Shown: one piece after another, positions 7,897-22,634 of the stretch | Numbering within the stretch: the first letter of the stretch is position 1 | Layout of the letters: each line of letters starts with the position of its first letter | Origin: Rothia sp. ZJ932 | GTDB taxonomy: Bacteria; Actinomycetota; Actinomycetes; Actinomycetales; Micrococcaceae | Direction: 5' to 3' | Length of the DNA stretch: 64,000 bases | Assembly: GCF_016924835.1 (NCBI RefSeq) | Contig: NZ_CP070480.1 | Span: 1,922,001-1,986,000 of the forward strand | The notes under the pieces: generated by a model | Databases searched by the model: none | Told to the model about the DNA's origin: nothing | The model's input: the letters and a program-made list of their open reading frames with translations, nothing else | Position numbers and translations under genes: made by a program

Positions 7897-8913
7897 CTAT
7901 GCGGCAAAGGCTGCGCGCACAGTTGAGATGAAGTGGTCAAAAAATTCGGGTGGACGCGTGCCGGTAAGTACCTGCGCGTTTGGTTGGCGTTCCCAGCGCC
8001 CCAGCCAGTCCGCGATGGTCTGGCCGCGGGTGAGGGTACCGTCAAGCTCCACATCTATCGTGGTGGAGGTCGCTTGCCCCAGCTTGAGCGCGGTAGTGTC
8101 GCCTAAGCGAGCCAGCGCTGAGTTCACCGCCAAAGCGGTCACAAAGGGGTCGTGAACATGGGCGATATACCCCAGTCCGTCCCCTTCGTGGAACTCCATA
8201 TAAAAACGCAGTGCCTCATTGGCGGCATCAAGGATGCCAGTAGGAGCCTGACCTGCGTCTCCGTGTACCAGCTGCTGTCTGTACTCAGCAGTCATCACGA
8301 TGCTTTCCGTTGCATCCAGTGGGCAGATAACCGGGTGGTGTTCCAGCCCAGGACGCGAGTAGGCATCTAGAACCCGATGCAAAGCCTCAGGGTCAGAGTG
8401 TACGTTCCACTCTGTAGTGGGCATAGTATTGCCTCGGTGGTTGAGAGCCCCGCCCATAATGTGTATGGAACGCAGCTTACGGGGAAGCTCCGGGTCTAGT
8501 TCAAGTGCCAAGGCAAGGTTGGTGCTGGGTCCTAGAACCACCGCGTCCACCTCATGCAGGTGAGCGTTGACGGTCTCTACCCATAGGTGCGCTCCCCCAC
8601 CGTGAGTCTTACCGGTATGTGTATCTTGATCTGGCAAGTGCGCGTACCCGGTACCTTGTGGGCCGTGCGTCTCTGGCGTGGTCGTCAGTACCTGCGCGAG
8701 AGGGTTTTCAGCTCCTAGTTCCCAGGGTACATGGGACGCCTCGGTGAGCGTCAAGATCCCCCGCACGTTACGCGCAACCTGCTCCGTGGTGACGTTACCG
8801 CCCGATGCGATGATCCCAACGATATCGACCGTCGGGTGCGCCACAGCGTATGTAAGCGCCAGTAGGTCATCAATGCCGGGGTCGCAATCAATCAAGAGCT
8901 TCATACGGGACAT
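7897..8913 (-). CDS. inosine-uridine preferring nucleoside hydrolase
   Basis: The product (338 residues from the ATG at 8913) carries the hallmark N-terminal DCDPGIDDLLAL, whose aspartates bind the catalytic calcium. Later come GPSTNLALAL, IMGGALNHRGN, EWNVHSDPEA, and the C-terminal HDPF with the active-site histidine. These enzymes split the N-glycosidic bond of ribonucleosides to give base and ribose. AAGGAAA lies upstream and could serve either this ATG or a GTG six bases earlier at 8919. It heads the ECF operon, so imported nucleosides are probably hydrolysed directly. Confidence 0.92.
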   Translation of the reverse strand: MSRMKLLIDCDPGIDDLLALTYAVAHPTVDIVGIIASGGNVTTEQVARNVRGILTLTEASHVPWELGAENPLAQVLTTTPETHGPQGTGYAHLPDQDTHTGKTHGGGAHLWVETVNAHLHEVDAVVLGPSTNLALALELDPELPRKLRSIHIMGGALNHRGNTMPTTEWNVHSDPEALHRVLDAYSRPGLEHHPVICPLDATESIVMTAEYRQQLVHGDAGQAPTGILDAANEALRFYMEFHEGDGLGYIAHVHDPFVTALAVNSALARLGDTTALKLGQATSTTIDVELDGTLTRGQTIADWLGRWERQPNAQVLTGTRPPEFFDHFISTVRAAFAA

Positions 8914-8950
8914 AGGCACGGGTTTCCTTTGAATTCGAGGAGGGCACGTA

Positions 8951-8999
8951 AAAGGGCAGCTACTACTACAGGTATTTCACTGTAGTAAGTAGCTGCCCC
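8951..8999 (-). terminator. terminator after DsbA-like gene
   Basis: A strong minus-strand hairpin GGGGCAGCTACT...AGTAGCTGCCC, with an inner ACTACAG/CTGTAGT stem, is followed by TTTT. It ends the 9022-9882 gene and isolates it from the hydrolase operon. Confidence 0.85.
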
Positions 9000-9021
9000 T
9001 ACTTACAGATTCAATCTTAAC

Positions 9022-9882
9022 TTATGCCTGCTTAGATTCGATAATGGCGTTAATCCATGCTTCGAAATCTTCAGGTGAGGTGTTGAAGGTCTGACCGTCA
9101 GCGTACACGGTGGGGGTTCCTTGGACGCCGTTACCTGCTGTTTCAGTGGTAACAACGTTAACCAGTGGGCGCCACTCATTATTGCCCAGTGCCTCCGAGA
9201 TATCTGCGCCGTGCTTAGATGCAATCTCCTCGATAATGTTGTCGTTGAGACCGCCCTGACCCTGGTGGCTGAATATTTCAGCCTGATAATCCATGAACTG
9301 ATCTACGTTCACCTGGTTAGCAACAGCGTACGCCGCGTTGGCGGTGCGTGCGGAATAAGAGGTGGGTGATGAGCGATCGAGGAATGCTACGTTGCGGTAT
9401 TCCACCGTTACTTTGCCGTCTTTGATGAGGTTCTTTAGCAGTTCATTGTTCTCTTTTTCGAAAGATGCACAGTGAACGCAGTTGTAGTCCTGGAAGACAG
9501 TAACGTGTACGGGCTCCCCATTAGCGGACGCCTCTTTTGCAGTAGCAACGCCCATGGGCAACCCGGTATCTGAGTTCTTGATGTCATGTACAGAGCGGGT
9601 TTCCATGGTGGCTGCACCTTTTTGGATGCCGTCCGCAGTGAGCACAATTCCACCGTAATCATTTGAGGATTCGGGAATTGAACTGGAATCAGCAATCTGG
9701 CTATTGCGGGCATTCACCACGACGATTGCGATCATCGTTACGATTGCTGCTACTACCGCCAGCACGGCAAGCTGCAACCAGCGGCGATTGTTTTTTGCTT
9801 TGTTGTTGCGCTGAGCCTGCTTGGCTGCCACCGCGCGGGCTGCGGCACGTGCGTCTTTGGCGGCGGTATCTTGTGAAGCCAT
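9022..9882 (-). CDS. membrane-anchored DsbA-like thiol oxidoreductase
   Basis: The 286-residue protein has an Ala/Lys/Arg-rich cytoplasmic tail (1-35), one transmembrane segment (about 37-57), and an extracytoplasmic thioredoxin-like domain of the DsbA/Thioredoxin_4 family. The active site is DYNCVHC (Cys135, Cys138) and the cis-proline loop is GVQGTPTVYADG. In actinobacteria such proteins catalyse disulfide formation in exported proteins. It is a single transcription unit closed by its own terminator. The VH dipeptide between the cysteines fits an oxidant, but redox role is not proven by sequence. Confidence 0.88.
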   Translation of the reverse strand: MASQDTAAKDARAAARAVAAKQAQRNNKAKNNRRWLQLAVLAVVAAIVTMIAIVVVNARNSQIADSSSIPESSNDYGGIVLTADGIQKGAATMETRSVHDIKNSDTGLPMGVATAKEASANGEPVHVTVFQDYNCVHCASFEKENNELLKNLIKDGKVTVEYRNVAFLDRSSPTSYSARTANAAYAVANQVNVDQFMDYQAEIFSHQGQGGLNDNIIEEIASKHGADISEALGNNEWRPLVNVVTTETAGNGVQGTPTVYADGQTFNTSPEDFEAWINAIIESKQA

Positions 9883-10002
9883 GAGTGGTTTCTCTTTCTA
9901 CGGGCAATTCTTTCGGTATAAGCCTAGCCCATAAATACAGTCAGTGCCATTAGGTTTTTAGTTTCCCCAGAAACTTTTAGTTTACTGCTTCCTACTCTAT
10001 GT

Positions 10003-10978
10003 TTAGATTCCATTATCTAAAACCCAGGAGGCGAGATGCCAAGCTCGTTGCGCTCTAAAAGCCGGAAGGAAAGAGTGAGTATCTGCGTGCGGAGGTTGCT
10101 GCGCAGCGTAAAGATAGTACCCGGTAAAAGCGATAATTACTAGGTCTATGAGCTCTGATGATGTTGAAGAGAGGACTTCTGAAGACTGGGCGATACGCTC
10201 AGGTTTGTAGGTTCCACCGGTTGCAAGTACATCAACGATAACGCTTGCAGCGTCAAAGAAAGCGGCACCTTTGCACGCCCACGGCCAGTCAATAAGTATG
10301 CCCTGATTTTCAGGACTAATTAGAAGATTGTCTGCACGTAAGTCGGTGTGTACTAGTTGCTCTCCTGCAAGACTGGGCACAAGGACGCGGTCGATTTTCT
10401 CTGCGTATTCTTGGGCTTTTGAGTTAAGCTGACTAAATAGTGAAGCGAGCCCCTGGACGTGAGGATTATTCTCCAGATAATTAAAGTTCTCGAACCTCAA
10501 GGGTTGAGCAAGATTTCTCTCCCAGCAACGCATTTCATCAGCCATCGATACCTCTAGAAGATCAAGATTCTCCAGCCCCTTCAAAGGAGTATTGGCGACG
10601 ATATCCAAAGAGCGCATAGTGGCGCAAATATGGGTATTATTCCACGGTTGATGAGGGTGCTCTCCCCACCTCAATGTCTTCTAGCAATAAAGCAACCCAC
10701 CCGTCCTGGTCATAGGATGCGATAAGCTGTGAGACAGGTAAGGACGAAGGAAACTTACTGGTAATTCTAATTTCGTTTCGGTGCAACTGCGCCGTTGCAG
10801 GATGTTTATCTACTGATACAGCTTTAAGAAAAGCTCTTTGCCCGTTAGCAAGTAGCAACCTGTCTGCTGTGCCTAGACTGAATCCTTGTGCCTGCGAATC
10901 AGCTAAGGTGATTTCACTATTGAGCGTCTGAGCTGCCCACCTCTGCACCTCTATAGGAAGCTCACACCAAACAACCCC
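10003..10978 (-). pseudogene. aminoglycoside phosphotransferase-like gene, frameshifted and lacking a start
   Basis: Two overlapping minus-strand frames together form one APH-family protein. The upstream frame (down to about 10664) reads WCELPIEVQRW, then GFSLGTADRLLLANGQ and ends LLLEDIE. The downstream frame continues HPHQPWNN and contains the Brenner motif LVHTDLRADNLLI (near 10360) and ILIDWPWA with the metal-binding Asp. The switch falls at a run of four C (10664-10667, plus strand); removing one base restores LLLEDIE-V-GEHPHQPW. At the 5' end the frame meets a TAG at 10979-10981 with no good start before it, so the N-terminus is also damaged. A promoter-like sequence lies upstream. Likely a pseudogene; one homopolymer error could explain the frameshift but not the 5' defect. 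Confidence 0.7.
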
Positions 10979-11065
10979 CTAACTATTCAAGCCCCATAAA
11001 AAGAAACCCACACACCCAAAAACCCTTAAACAAGAAAAGCCCCACCACCCAAACAACGAAACATA

Positions 11066-11093
11066 ATTATCCAGTTTACCGGGAAACTTACAA
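11066..11093 (-). promoter_or_regulatory. putative promoter of the APH-like gene
   Basis: On the minus strand TTGTAA (11088-11093) and GATAAT (11066-11071) are separated by 16 bases. They lie just past the rRNA terminator, so the broken gene seems once to have had its own promoter. Confidence 0.45.
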
Positions 11094-11107
11094 CCCAACA
11101 TTAAACG

Positions 11108-11140
11108 AAAAAGGAGCCCGAGCCACAGCCCAAACTCCTC
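11108..11140 (-). terminator. terminator of the rRNA operon
   Basis: On the minus strand GGAGTTTGGGC-TGTG-GCTCGGGCTCC forms an 11-bp stem with G-U pairs, followed by TTTTT, shortly after the 5S gene. Confidence 0.75.
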
Positions 11141-11153
11141 CATCAAACAAAAA

Positions 11154-11270
11154 ACCCGCGGTGACCTACTCTCCCACACCCTAACAAGTGCAGTACCATC
11201 AGCGCAAAAAGCCTTAACTACTGGGTTCGGAATGGAACCAGGTATTTTACTCTCGCCAAAACCACGGAAA
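11154..11270 (-). rRNA. rrf: 5S ribosomal RNA
   Basis: The minus strand reads GGCGAGAG, then CCATTCCGAACCCAG, GATGGTACTGCA and GTGGGAGAGTAGGTC, all conserved 5S blocks, with terminal stem CCGTGG/CCGCGG. Ends are approximate by a few bases. Confidence 0.92.
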
Positions 11271-11401
11271 ACCAAACAACACACACCCCACCAACAAACA
11301 AGAGGCGGGGCACACGCCGGGGTTATTACCCAAAAACCATACAGTGGACACGTCAACAACAAAAACAATACTCACATACTCATGCCACCACAAAAAGTGA
11401 T

Positions 11402-16412
<5,011 letters not shown>

Positions 16413-17126
16413 AAAAAACAAAAAAGAATGATAACTGTTATAGCTCAAAAATAAACAAAACCATCCCATACTCCACAAAACGGAAGCACCCGCCGTGCTT
16501 AATGACGGAACAAACACCACAAACATAGTGCTCGAGAGATGATCATAACTGTCATATTGAAAACCAAAAGTTATCAAAATAATAAATAAATTGGTATCAA
16601 TCAAAGTTTTTATAAATCAAAGCACACTATTGAGTTCTCAAGCAACAAACCACCCCAACACTCACCCCACACCAACCGGCGCAAGAAGCTCGCATTGAGC
16701 AGTCAATTCTCTTATTTCAGCTACCCACCGCAGCAGGCAACCATTCAAGCTTACCAGAAGCATTTCCACACCGCAACACGAAACAACATGTTCCACATCA
16801 CAACCACGCATGAGCACATCCCAGCAACCACCACAACAGGCAACCACACAAAACCAAGCACACACGCACCAGAAACACCCTATAAAACTCTCAAAACCAC
16901 CGCCCGACTAGGCACTTCATACAGCACCCCGCCACGACGACTCAAACAACTATACGCACCCAAAACACACCCCCGCAACCAACAAACCATAGACGCAGAT
17001 TACTTACACACCTGTCATTAGAACAAACACCCAAGCCACAACCACTTTAAGGAAAAGAAAACTTTTTCAAAAAAGTTCCAGAACCAGAGTATTGACACTA
17101 ACCAAAAACAAATTTTAGTGGTGCAG
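16413..17126 (-). other. rRNA operon leader region
   Basis: About 700 bp without a gene. The transcribed strand is strongly rich in G and T. At 16621-16646 the minus strand reads TTGAGAACTCAATAGTGTGC, the conserved actinobacterial rrn leader element, which pairs or cooperates with the copy in the 16S-23S spacer during processing. A second weak promoter candidate (TTGAGT, 18 bases, TATGAA) lies near 16915-16946. No protein-coding pattern was seen. Confidence 0.7.
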
Positions 17127-17154
17127 GTTATAGGCTTGCCTCACTTGCCGACAA
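17127..17154 (-). promoter_or_regulatory. candidate rRNA promoter
   Basis: The minus strand has TTGTCG (17149-17154), 16 bases, TATAAC (17127-17132), about 700 bp upstream of 16S. The -35 abuts the T-tract of the rlmB terminator. Support is by motif only. Confidence 0.4.
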
Positions 17155-17198
17155 AAAGAGCTGGTGGGCTCACCCCCTCGAGGTAAGCCCACCAGCTC
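17153..17198 (-). terminator. terminator after rlmB
   Basis: The minus strand forms GAGCTGGTGGGCTT...GAGCCCACCAGCTC, a 13-bp stem, followed by TTTTT. It separates the rlmB operon from the rRNA operon. Confidence 0.9.
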
Positions 17199-17207
17199 TC
17201 AATCTAT

Positions 17208-18194
17208 TTACTTGCTCTGCGCGCGACGACGGGAAACCTCATAGAGGCTAATACCCACTGCCATCGAAGCATTCAAAGACTCCATCGCTGAGTCGATTGG
17301 AATCGAAACAATCTGATCGCAGTTCTCAGTCACCAGACGGGAAAGTCCCTTACCCTCAGAACCCACCACAATCATCAGCGGCTCAGACGCCAATTCAAGC
17401 TGCGGCAAATCAATATCGCCACCACCGTCAAGACCAACAACAAAGATACCTGAATCTTTAGCCTGCTGAATCACGCGAGTCAGGTTAGTTGCCTTTGCCA
17501 CGGGAATACGCGCTGCAGCACCGGAAGAAGTCTTCCACGCTGAAGCGGTAACACCCGCTGAACGACGCTCAGGAACAATCACGCCATCACCACTAAAAGC
17601 TGAAACGCTACGGATAATAGCGCCCAGGTTACGAGGGTCAGTAATGCCATCAAGGGCAACAAACAGCGGCGGAGTTTCCATCTGGCGGTTATGCCAACGA
17701 TCCATGACATCGAGAACCAAGTTGCCAGCGTCCGGGTACTTGTACGGAGGAATCTGCAAAGCAACGCCCTGGTGTACAGCACCTTCAGTCAAACGTTCAA
17801 GCTCACCACGAGAGATTTCGAGCATGGGCAGACCAGACTTATTAGCCTCGGTCATGATGTCGCGGACGCGATCATCAACCTCAATACGGCTCATCACAAA
17901 CAGGTGCTTAGCGGGAATACCAGTCTGCAAAGCCTCAAGCACCGAGTTACGACCGGTAACCAGCTCTTCAGAGGTACGCTTACCACCAAGACGAGGACGG
18001 CTGGTGCGCTGAGTACCAGTTGCCTTACGACGCTCAGCAGCCTGCTTCATCTTATGCGCCTTATGGTAGACGCGGTCCTCAGCTTTGGGAGTGGGTCCCT
18101 TACCCTCTAGAGACTTACGACCGTGACCACCGGTGCCCTTAGTAGGACCCTTCTTTTTGGTGGTCGCACCGGGGCGATTACCAGCTTTAGCCAT
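17208..18194 (-). CDS. rlmB: 23S rRNA (guanosine-2'-O-)-methyltransferase RlmB
   Basis: This 328-residue protein starts with a basic, low-complexity extension (GATTKKKGPTKGTGGHGRKS) usual in actinobacterial homologues. It then has the substrate-binding domain (VTGRNSVLEALQ) and the SPOUT methyltransferase core with motif 1 DGITDPRNLGAIIRS, motif 2 VGSEGKGLS and motif 3 IPIDSAMESLNASMA. RlmB methylates a guanosine of 23S rRNA using S-adenosylmethionine. It is the last gene of the carD-ispD-ispF-cysS-rlmB series, follows cysS after 96 bp, and directly precedes the rRNA operon. Confidence 0.93.
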   Translation of the reverse strand: MAKAGNRPGATTKKKGPTKGTGGHGRKSLEGKGPTPKAEDRVYHKAHKMKQAAERRKATGTQRTSRPRLGGKRTSEELVTGRNSVLEALQTGIPAKHLFVMSRIEVDDRVRDIMTEANKSGLPMLEISRGELERLTEGAVHQGVALQIPPYKYPDAGNLVLDVMDRWHNRQMETPPLFVALDGITDPRNLGAIIRSVSAFSGDGVIVPERRSAGVTASAWKTSSGAAARIPVAKATNLTRVIQQAKDSGIFVVGLDGGGDIDLPQLELASEPLMIVVGSEGKGLSRLVTENCDQIVSIPIDSAMESLNASMAVGISLYEVSRRRAQSK

Positions 18195-18251
18195 CTATAA
18201 AACCTTTACTTTCCTAGCCCAACGCAGCGTCTAAGGCTGTGTGGACCCCTT

Positions 18252-18271
18252 GATACAGATAAATCTGTATC
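18252..18271. repeat. short palindrome between cysS and rlmB
   Basis: GATACAGAT-AA-ATCTGTATC is a perfect 9-bp inverted repeat 20 bp after the cysS stop. It may be a processing stem or an operator for rlmB; no T-tract follows on the minus strand. Confidence 0.5.
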
Positions 18272-18290
18272 CATACTACGCACACGAACC

Positions 18291-19709
18291 CTAAGAAACC
18301 GACCAAGTAGAGCCAGTTGCGGAGTCCTTAACCGTCACACCCGCAGCAGCCAGCGAGTCGCGAATCTGATCAGCGCGTGCCCAATCTTTCTCAGCGCGGG
18401 CAGTCGCACGCGCTTCAATCAAAGACCGCACCAGAGAATCGAGGGCAGCATGCTCAGCATTTGATGCGTTGCCTCCACCAATATTCATCAGCGGCAACAA
18501 GCCTAAGACCTTCACCATCGCGTATACCTGCGAGGCTATCTCAGCTACATCGCCACTTTTTGCAAGCAAGGAGTTACCGGCGCGAACAGATTCGTGAAGT
18601 ACCGCCAGTGCCTGGGGAATGTTTAGATCATCGTCCATTGCATCGGCAAAAGCAACAGGTACCTGCGCATCCGGACGGTGGAACTCGACGGTAGCTGCTA
18701 CAAACGCTTCAATGCGCTCCACCGACTTGGTAGCTTCAGCCAAAGAGGTGGGACTGTAATCCAGAACCGAACGGTAATGTGCCTGCCCCAGGTAGTAGCG
18801 CACCGCCAGAGAACGCGCCTCCTCAAGCATTTGAGACGGGGAAACAGTATTGCCAATTGACTTGGACATCTTTTCGCCCTCGAAAGTCACTAAGCCATTG
18901 TGCAACCAAAGGTTAGCGAACCCGTAGCCAGCGGCGGTGGACTGCGCCATCTCGTTTTCGTGGTGTGGGAAGCGAAGGTCAAGCCCTCCACCGTGAATAT
19001 CAAACGTTTCACCCAGGTACTTGCCCGCCATCGCCGAGCATTCCAGGTGCCAACCGGGGCGACCGCGCCCCCAAGGAGAATCCCACGAAGCGGTCAGAGG
19101 CTCCCCCTCTTTGTAGCCCTTCCACAGGGCAAAGTCGCGGGGATCGCGCTTACCACGGGGGTCAGCATCGGGGGCCTCCTGCATATCATCAACCCTCTGG
19201 TGAGTCAGCGAGCCGTACTCGTTCCAGGAACGAACATCAAAGTAAACATCACCAGAATCATCGAGCGCAGGATAAGCATGACCTCGGTCGATGAGACGCT
19301 GAATCAGAGCGAACATCTCGGGAATATGACCGGTTGCTCGCGGCTCATAAGTGGGCGGTTCGATAGCTAGTGCCTCGTAAGCACCCGCAAAAACCTTTTC
19401 AAAACGGTAGGCAAGTGCCCACCACTCTTCGTTGGGGTGTTCCCCCTCATAACCGGACTGCTTGGACGCTGCCGAATTGACCAGAATCTTATCGTCAATA
19501 TCGGTCACGTTACGAACCGTAGTGACCTTGAAACCCCGGTAGTTCAACCAGCGCGATAGCTGATCAAAAACCAAACCGGAGCGCACATGCCCAATGTGGG
19601 GTGCGCCCTGAACCGTTGCACCGCAGTAGTACAGCCGTGCCTCACCGGGGTGAACCGGGGCAAAATCGCGAACAGAAGCTGTCTTGGAGTCATAAAAACG
19701 TAGAGTCAC
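18291..19709 (-). CDS. cysS: cysteinyl-tRNA synthetase
   Basis: The 472-residue enzyme charges tRNA-Cys. The class I signatures are [10 protein letters not shown] (HIGH) in the N-terminal Rossmann fold and EKMSKSIGN (KMSKS) near residue 280. YYCGATVQG supplies a zinc-binding cysteine; further ligands are in [10 protein letters not shown] and the HHENE segment. The start was placed at GTG 19709, giving VTLRFYDS, which is where family members begin. A longer TTG start adds ten unrelated residues. Length and neighbours favour CysS over the mycothiol ligase MshC, which is shorter. Confidence 0.93.
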   Translation of the reverse strand: MTLRFYDSKTASVRDFAPVHPGEARLYYCGATVQGAPHIGHVRSGLVFDQLSRWLNYRGFKVTTVRNVTDIDDKILVNSAASKQSGYEGEHPNEEWWALAYRFEKVFAGAYEALAIEPPTYEPRATGHIPEMFALIQRLIDRGHAYPALDDSGDVYFDVRSWNEYGSLTHQRVDDMQEAPDADPRGKRDPRDFALWKGYKEGEPLTASWDSPWGRGRPGWHLECSAMAGKYLGETFDIHGGGLDLRFPHHENEMAQSTAAGYGFANLWLHNGLVTFEGEKMSKSIGNTVSPSQMLEEARSLAVRYYLGQAHYRSVLDYSPTSLAEATKSVERIEAFVAATVEFHRPDAQVPVAFADAMDDDLNIPQALAVLHESVRAGNSLLAKSGDVAEIASQVYAMVKVLGLLPLMNIGGGNASNAEHAALDSLVRSLIEARATARAEKDWARADQIRDSLAAAGVTVKDSATGSTWSVS

Positions 19710-19832
19710 AACCTCAAGTTTACGCGGGTCTGCGAGCAATACGCATCTTTAGATGACGTTCATATGACGCTGTGTACACACGCAGTGATAGCTCACTATC
19801 TGCTAGGGACAGTGCGCGCTTACAAGAGCTGC

Positions 19833-20324
19833 TTACAAGTCTAAATTTTTTCGATAGACCAGCGCCGTTGCAATCGCTGCTACACCTTCACCTCGCCCGG
19901 TGAGTCCCAACCCATCAGTGGTGGTCGCGGTAACAGTGACAGGGGCAACCGCAGCCTCGCTCAGCACACGGTTAGCTTCTTCACGGCGCGGTAAGAACTT
20001 CGGTTTGTTGCCCACCAGCTGCACAGCAATATTGCCAATTTCGAAGCCGGCAGCACGCACAATCTCTGCCGCCTCTGAAAGAATACGGACGCCAGAAGCC
20101 CCCGCCATATCGGGACGATCCACTCCAAAATTTGAGCCCAAATCGCCAGTTCCAGAAGCAGAAAAGAGAGCATCCGCTGCGGCGTGAGCCACGACGTCCC
20201 CATCAGAGTGCCCCGACAGCCCGGTATGCCCCTGCCATTCAAGACCAGCTATCCACAGCGGCGTTGTTTCATCAGCATCAAAAGCATGAACGTCAGTGGC
20301 GATTCCTACCAGAGGTAACAGCAT
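19833..20324 (-). CDS. ispF: 2-C-methyl-D-erythritol 2,4-cyclodiphosphate synthase
   Basis: The 163-residue enzyme of the non-mevalonate isoprenoid pathway converts CDP-methylerythritol phosphate to the cyclic diphosphate. Zinc ligands are Asp11 and His13 in GIATDVHAF and the histidine in [13 protein letters not shown]. The C-terminal [14 protein letters not shown] is the nucleotide-binding signature. The gene follows ispD after 9 bp, so the two pathway steps are co-translated. Confidence 0.96.
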   Translation of the reverse strand: MLLPLVGIATDVHAFDADETTPLWIAGLEWQGHTGLSGHSDGDVVAHAAADALFSASGTGDLGSNFGVDRPDMAGASGVRILSEAAEIVRAAGFEIGNIAVQLVGNKPKFLPRREEANRVLSEAAVAPVTVTATTTDGLGLTGRGEGVAAIATALVYRKNLDL

Positions 20325-20333
20325 GATAATCCT

Positions 20334-21104
20334 TTACAGATAGTTATCTTCTTGCAGGACGCGCGCCAGCGCTAAATCCAGCGGAGTTGTAATTTTGAAA
20401 GCATGCGGGTGACCGGCAACCGCGAGCACCGGAATGTTCAGGGTTTCAGCCAACATCGCATCATCTGTAATAGCCTCAGCCGTTACAGGGTCAAGATTTT
20501 TAACCTCTCGGTGAGCCTGCCGCAAAGTAGCAAGATCAAAGCCCTGAGGGGTTTGTACAGCCCGCAGCTGCGATCGTGCAGGAGTTCCGGTTACCAGCCC
20601 AGATGCGTCCACCGTTTTGATAGTATCGACCACCGTAAGCGCAGGAATTACCGCTTGCTGACCAGCTGCAAGAGCTCGGATAACAGCATGGAACACCTGC
20701 GGCGGAGTAAAGCAACGGGCTGCATCATGTACTAGGACGCCAGTGATAGGAGCATCATCGAACCCTGCTTGCACTGGTGCGTCCTCAAGGGCAACCAAAG
20801 CAGAAGTCACCGACTCAGCACGGGTGTTCCCGCCCTCAACCGCGAGCGCACCAAAACGCGCGCAAATATCACGCATCTGAGTATCGCCCACCGGCACGGT
20901 AACTACCAGACGCGTAGCAACACCAGATGTCACCGCACCTTCAAGTGCCCACTCCAGCAGGGTTTTACCCGCTATCTCAACTAGAGCTTTAGGAACTCCC
21001 ATACCTAAACGGGAACCAGACCCTGCTGCGGCAATAACAACGGCGAATACCGGTCTCTGCAAGGAGCCAGTATTCGCCGTTTCAAAAATCTTTGTTTCAC
21101 TCAC
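20334..21104 (-). CDS. ispD: 2-C-methyl-D-erythritol 4-phosphate cytidylyltransferase
   Basis: This 256-residue nucleotidyltransferase makes CDP-methylerythritol. It shows AAAGSGSRLGMGVPKAL (CTP-binding loop with Arg and Lys), VLVHDAARCFTPP with the metal-binding Asp, and QTPQGFDL. Translation starts at GTG 21104, 18 bp after the carD stop. It precedes ispF in the same operon. N-terminal residues 1-18 extend slightly beyond the domain. Confidence 0.95.
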   Translation of the reverse strand: MSETKIFETANTGSLQRPVFAVVIAAAGSGSRLGMGVPKALVEIAGKTLLEWALEGAVTSGVATRLVVTVPVGDTQMRDICARFGALAVEGGNTRAESVTSALVALEDAPVQAGFDDAPITGVLVHDAARCFTPPQVFHAVIRALAAGQQAVIPALTVVDTIKTVDASGLVTGTPARSQLRAVQTPQGFDLATLRQAHREVKNLDPVTAEAITDDAMLAETLNIPVLAVAGHPHAFKITTPLDLALARVLQEDNYL

Positions 21105-21122
21105 ATGTGGAGCATACAGGAT

Positions 21123-21608
21123 TTAGACGTCTTCGAGAATCTTATCGAGTTCTGCTTCAGCAGCCTCTTCTTCGATGTCTTTAGCCAACGCCACTTCTGA
21201 GGAAAGAATCTGACGAGCCTTCGCCAGCATGCGCTTCTCGCCTGCCGACAGACCGCGGTCGTTCTCGCGTCGCCACAAATCACGTACCACTTCAGCAACC
21301 TTCAGTACATCACCTGATGCCAGCTTTTCAACGTTAGCCTTGTAACGGCGAGACCAGTTAGCTGCCTCTTCGGTGTCTACAGCCTGCAGAACATCAATGA
21401 CTTCTTGCAGTCCTGTTTCATCGACAACGTCGCGCATACCGACCATGTCCACGTTCTCAGCGGGTACCTCAATCACGAGGTCGCCCTGAGCGACCTTAAG
21501 TTTCAGGTACATTTTTTCTTCGCCGCGGATAGTGCGCATCTTGATTTCTTCGATGGTAGCAGCACCGTGGTGAGGATATACGACTGTTTCGCCAACCTCA
21601 AAAAGCAT
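21123..21608 (-). CDS. carD: CarD family transcriptional regulator
   Basis: The 161-residue protein has the RNA-polymerase interaction domain at the N-terminus ([19 protein letters not shown], a Tudor-like fold) and a helical C-terminal DNA-binding part with [15 protein letters not shown] and the conserved [15 protein letters not shown]. CarD binds the RNAP beta subunit and stabilises open complexes, notably at rRNA promoters. It heads the operon with ispD-ispF-cysS-rlmB. The start follows AAAGG seven bases upstream. Confidence 0.96.
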   Translation of the reverse strand: MLFEVGETVVYPHHGAATIEEIKMRTIRGEEKMYLKLKVAQGDLVIEVPAENVDMVGMRDVVDETGLQEVIDVLQAVDTEEAANWSRRYKANVEKLASGDVLKVAEVVRDLWRRENDRGLSAGEKRMLAKARQILSSEVALAKDIEEEAAEAELDKILEDV

Positions 21609-21870
21609 ATGGATAAACCCCTTTCAGCCTACCCATTCTAACACGACCGCCCCACCCCCACTCGGGGGAGCCCCAAGGTACCTGTGGAAGCCTCTAGTAA
21701 CACATCGTTGAGAAGGGGACGTTTTGTCAATAAAACCGGTAGAATTATGAAAGACACATAACCCATGCTTGTCTTTGGCGCGCTCTGCACCCCAGATTTG
21801 ATACCTCAGCAGTATCTTAAGGAGCACCAAAGATGTTTGCTTCACACCATATTCTTGAGGAGTACACACC

Positions 21871-22452
21871 GTGAAGAACGCTGCTTCAAAGACCGTCAGG
21901 CGCGCAGGCGCAACCGTTGCCCTTGCAGGGGCTCTTCTGGCAACCACCGGCTGCGGTTACATTTACGAACAGCCCACCACATTCATGTATGACGCCAGCG
22001 ATGGAGTCTCATTCACCATGTTCCCCAAGGGGCAGCGCGTTGATGTTCGCAACATCATGGTCATTTCAGCAGGTAAGGATCAGCCCGGACGCGTTCTAGG
22101 CACCGTTTACAACCTGGGGGAAGAAGACCAGACTGTCTCATTTAAGATGGGCGATCAGAGCTTCGATGTTAAGGTGCCTGCAGGTCAGCACGTTATTCTC
22201 GATGACGATGCCAACGAAATCGTTGTAGATAATGTCAGCGTTCACCCCGGTGAAATGATCCAGGGTTCTCAGGCGATGATCGGTGAAACCACCGAGGCAT
22301 TCAACATGCCCATTCTCGATGGAACCCTCGAAGAGTACGAGCCCTACATTCCCAACGCTGCGTCCTCTACTACCGAGGGTCAGTTCGAGTCAGAGCCCAA
22401 CACTAAAGAAGACGCTGCTGTTGCACCCGCAACTGCGTCCCCTCGTTCATAG
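21871..22452 (+). CDS. conserved actinobacterial lipoprotein, function unknown
   Basis: The 193-residue product has a basic N-terminus, a hydrophobic stretch ALAGALLATTGC ending in a lipobox, and so is a surface lipoprotein. The body reads like an immunoglobulin-type beta sandwich (GTVYNLGEEDQTVSFKM) and the last 30 residues are Ser/Thr/Pro/Ala rich. GTG start with GAGGAG nine bases upstream. It is divergent from carD across a 260-bp gap and closed by a strong terminator. Homologues at this place are common in Micrococcaceae, but I know of no proven role. Confidence 0.8.
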   Translation: MKNAASKTVRRAGATVALAGALLATTGCGYIYEQPTTFMYDASDGVSFTMFPKGQRVDVRNIMVISAGKDQPGRVLGTVYNLGEEDQTVSFKMGDQSFDVKVPAGQHVILDDDANEIVVDNVSVHPGEMIQGSQAMIGETTEAFNMPILDGTLEEYEPYIPNAASSTTEGQFESEPNTKEDAAVAPATASPRS

Positions 22453-22481
22453 GGTCTCAGCAACTCAGAAATTTTATACAA

Positions 22482-22515
22482 ACGGGAGCACCAGTAATGT
22501 GGTGCTCCCGTTTTT
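22482..22515 (+). terminator. terminator after the lipoprotein gene
   Basis: Perfect stem ACGGGAGCACCA / TGGTGCTCCCGT with a 6-base loop and TTTTT. Confidence 0.95.
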
Positions 22516-22634
22516 GTGCCAATTTTAGAAAATCATGTGCAGCGCAACCACCTCCTTGGGGCTAGACCAAACCCCGGCTGACATGAAACGATGAAACAAT
22601 AGTATTCATTCGCTCTTGCTCAAGGAAGTGCATC

